Positions 60,894 through 64,000 of a DNA stretch of 64,000 bases are shown here, in pieces (the stretch's first letter is position 1; every line of letters begins with the position of its first letter). The notes beneath the pieces are model-generated. The model did no database searches and was not told where the DNA came from. It saw only the letters and a program-made list of their open reading frames with translations. The stretch is from Aureispira sp964445645 (GTDB lineage: Bacteria; Bacteroidota; Bacteroidia; Chitinophagales; Saprospiraceae). The translations under genes and the position numbers were made by a program. The DNA lies in assembly GCA_964445645.1 (NCBI GenBank), contig CAYULH010000006.1:11383-75382 (forward strand). The letters run 5' to 3'.

Positions 60894-61282
60894 AATATAA
60901 TTCCTCCCGAAAAGAATTGATCCAATACAGATTCTATTATCAATAGAATGATTACTGCCAATAGAGATTTTGCGGTTTGGTGCATCCGAAGCATCCAGCT
61001 TGCCAATGCGGCACGGCTTCGCTCCGCTTCGTATTTTTGCCCTATATTGATGCTTTTTTTGAGATTGATAACAAAAAATAATGCTGCGAGCCAAGCTGCT
61101 GCTTCCACAAACCAAAATAGGCTATATTGGAATTCAAACTCAGCATTCGCAGAAGCAAAACTTCCATACGAATTCATGAGCCGAACAGCATAAGCCAACA
61201 ATCCTAATACGGAGGTTAGCCAAACAAAGCGCTGCCAAAACAACATTTTTTTGTAAATAGGTGGTAAGGTTTCTAGTTTCAT
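60890..61282 (-). CDS. Small four-TM membrane protein, type I (operon gene 4)
   Basis: A 130-residue membrane protein from ATG 61282 (MKLETLPPIYKKMLFWQRFVWL), matching the KML(F/Y)WQR start of its paralogues; the frame to 61327 would overlap the preceding gene. Four hydrophobic segments, with NLKKSINIGQKYEAERSRAALASWMLRMHQTAKSLL as the loop before the last. Coupled by ATGA to the type II gene at 60893. Function unknown. Confidence 0.74.
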   Translation of the reverse strand: MKLETLPPIYKKMLFWQRFVWLTSVLGLLAYAVRLMNSYGSFASANAEFEFQYSLFWFVEAAAWLAALFFVINLKKSINIGQKYEAERSRAALASWMLRMHQTAKSLLAVIILLIIESVLDQFFSGGIIL

Positions 61283-61310
61283 TGGTATTATTTTACTAGA
61301 ACAAATAAAA

Positions 61311-61706
61311 TTACAAAACCATTTCAATTAGCCAATCTAGTAGGGTAATGGCCATCGAAGCAGCAAAAAGTTGCCAGATTTTGGTGGTGTACGCTATACA
61401 AATTGCTTCGGCCCGTTCAAAACCTTGCTCCTCTGCCACTTGTAATTGCTGATATTTTTGCCATACACGATAGCCTATAAGCACAATCAAGCCATCAATA
61501 GCAATTCTCCAAATTGTAGAGAAAATATTATCAAAATAAGTGCTGTACAACACATTATAAAAGATAGTGGATAGCATTCCAACCAAGCCGTGTAGTATCA
61601 ATACTACCGCCAATAATTTCAACCTTGGTTGATATTCCCGAAGCGTTTGCAACCAGTAATAATCTTCCTCTGCCGATAAATTGTCATCTAATAATTCTTC
61701 TTGCAT
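61311..61706 (-). CDS. Small membrane protein, type II (operon gene 3)
   Basis: A 131-residue membrane protein starting MQEELLDDNLSAEEDYYWLQTLREYQPRLKLLAVV, very like the gene at 60486 (EEILDD, YxYLQxxxxYxPxLxxLAV). Four hydrophobic segments with the basic helix YRVWQKYQQLQ. It starts 6 bp after the stop of the type I gene at 61713, forming the first I-II pair of the operon. Function unknown. Confidence 0.75.
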   Translation of the reverse strand: MQEELLDDNLSAEEDYYWLQTLREYQPRLKLLAVVLILHGLVGMLSTIFYNVLYSTYFDNIFSTIWRIAIDGLIVLIGYRVWQKYQQLQVAEEQGFERAEAICIAYTTKIWQLFAASMAITLLDWLIEMVL

Positions 61707-61712
61707 ACAGGT

Positions 61713-62141
61713 TTAAAATTGAAAGGCGGTTATGTCTTTATACGTCAAATAATTTTCTACCACATAAAAAAACATCATTATTAGTCCAATCAAAAAAGAG
61801 ATCGTCAGGTATTTCCAAACTTGCCCTTGATTACTAATAACCAACATAAAATTATATTTGCTTGGCTCTTTTGCATAGTGTTTTATCAAGACACTTTGAG
61901 TCCTCATTTCTCTTAGTATCCAAAAGTAAAGCACAACTTGAACAATTCGCACTACAAAACTTACAAAAAGTCTAATTTTGGCCGAATTATCATCAAACAA
62001 GTCCATAGAGTCACCAAACAGGATGTTAATATACTCATACAACCAATACCCCCCCAACAACCAGTAAATGGTCCACAAACCGAAAATAGCTCGCTGCCAA
62101 TACAGCATTTTATTTATAGCCGCCAAATTAGAAGCACTCAT
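61713..62141 (-). CDS. Small four-TM membrane protein, type I (operon gene 2)
   Basis: A 142-residue membrane protein starting MSASNLAAINKMLYWQRAIFGLW, the clearest type I start. Four hydrophobic segments; the second loop is acidic (FGDSMDLFDDNSAKIR). The conserved pre-last loop reads LREMRTQSVLIKHYAKEPSKYNFMLVISNQGQVWKYLT. It follows the coiled-coil gene by 36 bp and pairs with the type II gene at 61311. Function unknown. Confidence 0.75.
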   Translation of the reverse strand: MSASNLAAINKMLYWQRAIFGLWTIYWLLGGYWLYEYINILFGDSMDLFDDNSAKIRLFVSFVVRIVQVVLYFWILREMRTQSVLIKHYAKEPSKYNFMLVISNQGQVWKYLTISFLIGLIMMFFYVVENYLTYKDITAFQF

Positions 62142-62177
62142 AAGAAAGGTTTAAAAAAGGGTAAGAACAAAAAAATA

Positions 62178-62798
62178 CTAAGCCGTGTGTACTTCCAAGG
62201 GCATTGCTTTTTGGTACTGCTTGGCCCAGCGCCCTCGCCCACAGGCTTGCAAGGCATCCCATGCAAACTGCAAGCTGCTTTGTTCCAAGACAAAAGCCCG
62301 ATCGGCAGGAATATCGTTGGGCAATAGTCTAAGGACAGCCTTGGCATTGACCGCCGCCACTACTTGCCGACAAGTTTCCAAAAAAGGCACCATCGTTTGC
62401 TCGGCCAATGCTTGCTGCTGTTTTTTGTTGTCTCGATAGTAATCGGCCCAAAACTGTGCAGCTCTAGCCACTTTGGGGCGATATTTGTCCATTAGTCCAT
62501 GCACCAATTGGTAACGTTGTTGGCGCAATGCCTCCACGTTCTCATCGAGCAATGCCTGCTCCAATAATTGCATACAACGGCGCAAATATTCTTTTTCGTG
62601 GTCAATTTGTTCCTCTATGCCCATCAAAATAGCACGGGCATCTGTATTGGTTTGTTGTTGTTGTTGTTGCAATGCGGCTAGGGCCTTGGCTTGTTGCCTG
62701 CGAGTGAGCAACCAAGTTAGTAGTACGACTACTGTAAAGCCCAAAATATTGAGCAAATAAAAAGCTGCATCGGCCTGCAATTGTTCTAAGAGCGTCAT
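62178..62798 (-). CDS. Membrane-anchored coiled-coil protein (operon gene 1)
   Basis: A 206-residue protein that opens the nine-gene operon. A single membrane segment (FYLLNILGFTVVVLLTWLL, about 13-31) is followed by a basic patch RRQQAKALAA, a run of six Gln, and long helices (KEYLRRCMQLLEQALLDENVEALRQQ split as heptads) typical of a coiled coil. The C-terminal part (about 120-206) is a compact helical region. No family known. It may act as a scaffold for the following small membrane proteins; this is inference. Confidence 0.7.
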   Translation of the reverse strand: MTLLEQLQADAAFYLLNILGFTVVVLLTWLLTRRQQAKALAALQQQQQQTNTDARAILMGIEEQIDHEKEYLRRCMQLLEQALLDENVEALRQQRYQLVHGLMDKYRPKVARAAQFWADYYRDNKKQQQALAEQTMVPFLETCRQVVAAVNAKAVLRLLPNDIPADRAFVLEQSSLQFAWDALQACGRGRWAKQYQKAMPLEVHTA

Positions 62799-62912
62799 AG
62801 GCTGTTGGTTTTAATCAAAATATGGTGTTTTTCTTTTTAAATAACCCTTGTTTCAGAAAGATAATTCATTGTTACAAAAAAGACTGAGATTTGTGGCCAG
62901 CAGTGGCGTATG

Positions 62913-63410
62913 CTATACGCTGCCGCAACAACGCTTATATTTTTTGCCACTACCACATGGACAAGGTGCATTTCGAGCAATTTTTTGGCTGCGAACAGGC
63001 GTTTTTTTGACTACGGGCGGTCTTCCCTGCACAAAATACCATTGTCCTTCTTCTTTTTTGAAATAGGAATGTTCATCGTGTACTTTGGCTTTGCCATCTT
63101 GCTCATACAAGGCTTTGAACAACACATAACCTTCGTCATCTGTGGCTGTTCCTTGGTGTGTTTGGAGTACCTCTAGTTTTTTCCAAGTAGTACCTTCTAT
63201 CCAATCTACAATGGCTTGATAATGTTTGGGTGTATAGGTGCTGCTGTGGGTGGTATTGACAATAAAATCTACTTCCTTCACTACATGTGCCGTGTAGCGA
63301 GCACGCATAAGCGACTCAGCAGTTAATGCTTTGGAACGATCGTTTAGAATAGGCTCACAACAAGTTGTATAAGCCTTGCCCGAGCCACAAGGACAGGTAT
63401 TAGTGCTCAT
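62913..63410 (-). CDS. YchJ-family SEC-C motif protein
   Basis: A 165-residue cytoplasmic protein with two zinc-binding SEC-C motifs: CPCGSGKAYTTCCE at residues 6-19 and CPCGSGKKYKRCC near the C-terminus. Between them is the NTF2-like YchJ middle domain (ALTAESLMRARYTAHVVKEVDFIVNTTH, split over helix and strand). YchJ proteins are widespread with an undefined role, probably protein or RNA binding. It starts within the last 11 bp of the VF530 gene, so the two are translationally coupled. Confidence 0.92.
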   Translation of the reverse strand: MSTNTCPCGSGKAYTTCCEPILNDRSKALTAESLMRARYTAHVVKEVDFIVNTTHSSTYTPKHYQAIVDWIEGTTWKKLEVLQTHQGTATDDEGYVLFKALYEQDGKAKVHDEHSYFKKEEGQWYFVQGRPPVVKKTPVRSQKIARNAPCPCGSGKKYKRCCGSV

Positions 63411-63633
63411 TTGTATTGTTTTGAATGGTTTGTTTGTAGAGTTCTTCTACCTTTTGGCGTGCCCAAGGGGTCCTTCTCAAAAACTTGAGGCTAGATTTGA
63501 TGCTTGGGTCATTATTAAAACAACGAATATTGATTTTGTAGCCCAAATGTTCCCAGCCATAATATTCTACCAAATACTCTAGGATCATCAAAAGTGTTTT
63601 GCCGTGCATAGGATCATTGGAAGGGGACAACAT
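63400..63633 (-). CDS. VF530 family DNA-binding protein
   Basis: A 77-residue protein from ATG 63633 (MLSPSNDPMHGKTLLMILEYLVEYYGW); the frame to 63693 adds unrelated residues. It matches VF530 strongly: DPMHGKTL, LVEYYGWEHLG, IRCFNNDPSIKSSLKFLRRTPWARQKVEELY. VF530 proteins are small two-helix DNA-binding proteins of unknown cellular role. It overlaps the YchJ-like gene by 11 bp and has a palindrome upstream. Confidence 0.93.
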   Translation of the reverse strand: MLSPSNDPMHGKTLLMILEYLVEYYGWEHLGYKINIRCFNNDPSIKSSLKFLRRTPWARQKVEELYKQTIQNNTNEH

Positions 63634-64000
63634 ATTTTTTATTTTTGTGTTAATAGCAAGTATACAGTAAGTTGGTGACAATTCGTAAATCAATCTGCTT
63701 AAGCAGATTATTACAAGATATTAAATTTTATATTAAAAGCCAAATTCATACCACTAAAAACTGATTATCAACAAATTAAACCTTTAAAAATAAAGAAACT
63801 AATATTTGAATAATCAAGAAAATAGGATTTTTGTACGAAGTAGTATTAAATGTAGCATTTTTCAAATTATGTTGCTATATTTAACTACTTGTAAATAATA
63901 CCATTACTATTTTTTGATTGAAAAATAAAGAAAAACAACTTGAGATAAGTAGGTGGACAAAATTAATTATAAGTTAAAAAATGGAATACTCGCAAAGCGA
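63634..64000. other. Terminal intergenic region
   Basis: 367 bp to the window end without a gene. It contains an approximate -7 box for the VF530 gene (minus-strand TATACTTG at 63657-63664) and the perfect palindrome at 63692-63709. The remainder is A+T-rich, probably the leader of a gene outside the window. Confidence 0.55.
63692..63709. promoter_or_regulatory. 18-bp perfect palindrome upstream of VF530
   Basis: AATCTGCTT (63692-63700) directly followed by its complement AAGCAGATT (63701-63709), 59 bp upstream of the VF530 start and about 30 bp ahead of the possible -7 box, a place suited to a dimeric regulator. Confidence 0.5.

Noticed and set aside
62640..62690. Short-sequence repeat locus (phase variation)
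   Set aside because: The repeated TTG triplets only encode a Gln run; triplet changes would not shift the frame.

Overview
This window reads as a chromosomal segment of a Bacteroidota bacterium, most plausibly Saprospiria- or Cytophagia-like. The evidence is direct: type IX secretion (Por) C-terminal sorting domains on three secreted proteins (13605-15515, 38942-40555, 40871-41752), scattered TAnnTTTG promoter -7 elements, almost no Shine-Dalgarno sequences, a bacillithiol-type YtxJ protein, a Nudix-winged-helix (NrtR/AraR-type) regulator, and moderately A+T-rich DNA. I cannot name the genus. A run of 10 N at 42680-42689 is an assembly gap.

Layout. 1-6650: the end of miaB, a lipoprotein, a sigma-54 activator without receiver domain, a DUF2795 protein, two secreted unknowns, dcd and a DoxX-like protein. 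6646-8943: moaA and an orphan allantoicase with a palindromic operator. 9465-17423: a peptidoglycan-binding-like secreted protein, DUF5691, two alpha/beta hydrolases, a T9SS subtilase, a multi-hairpin REP-like element and the GTPase Obg. 17528-20401: an RHS/YD-like lipoprotein and a two-gene AAA ATPase/RloB (RloAB/AbiL-like) defence pair. 20487-26581: a BadF/NagK-type sugar kinase divergent from a complete Entner-Doudoroff operon zwf-pgl-edd-eda. 26802-30027: a lipoprotein followed by three tandem beta-barrel genes with an exact 732-bp period.

30662-46957 is a carbohydrate locus without SusC/SusD. A clan GH-A glycosidase, two large outer-membrane barrels, a carbohydrate-binding-like lipoprotein and a CBM9-like protein form one operon. 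Opposite it lie a T9SS GH16 laminarinase, a free-standing copy of that enzyme's accessory domain, a Nudix-type regulator and a GH3 beta-glucosidase lipoprotein, then a divergent Na+/sugar symporter. The simplest reading is extracellular beta-1,3-glucan cutting, surface capture, glucose release, Na+-driven uptake, phosphorylation and the neighbouring ED pathway.

47322-49507 is an acquired-looking A+T-rich patch: a Hanks-type kinase between inverted GTTGGCAACC boxes, an attC-like long inverted repeat, a membrane-protein fragment and a DUF1016 nuclease pseudogene. 49638-58809 is mostly housekeeping (rimM, metG, two GT2 enzymes, bioB, DinB). It includes an unusual secreted protein directly downstream of metG whose C-terminal half looks like the tRNA-binding OB domain of that MetRS. 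58888-62798 is a nine-gene operon: a TM/coiled-coil protein followed by eight small multi-pass membrane proteins of two alternating types with ATGA overlaps. It is the best candidate for an undescribed system here. The window closes with a YchJ-like protein, a VF530 DNA-binding protein and an 18-bp perfect palindrome. No rRNA, tRNA, CRISPR array or transposase gene was seen.
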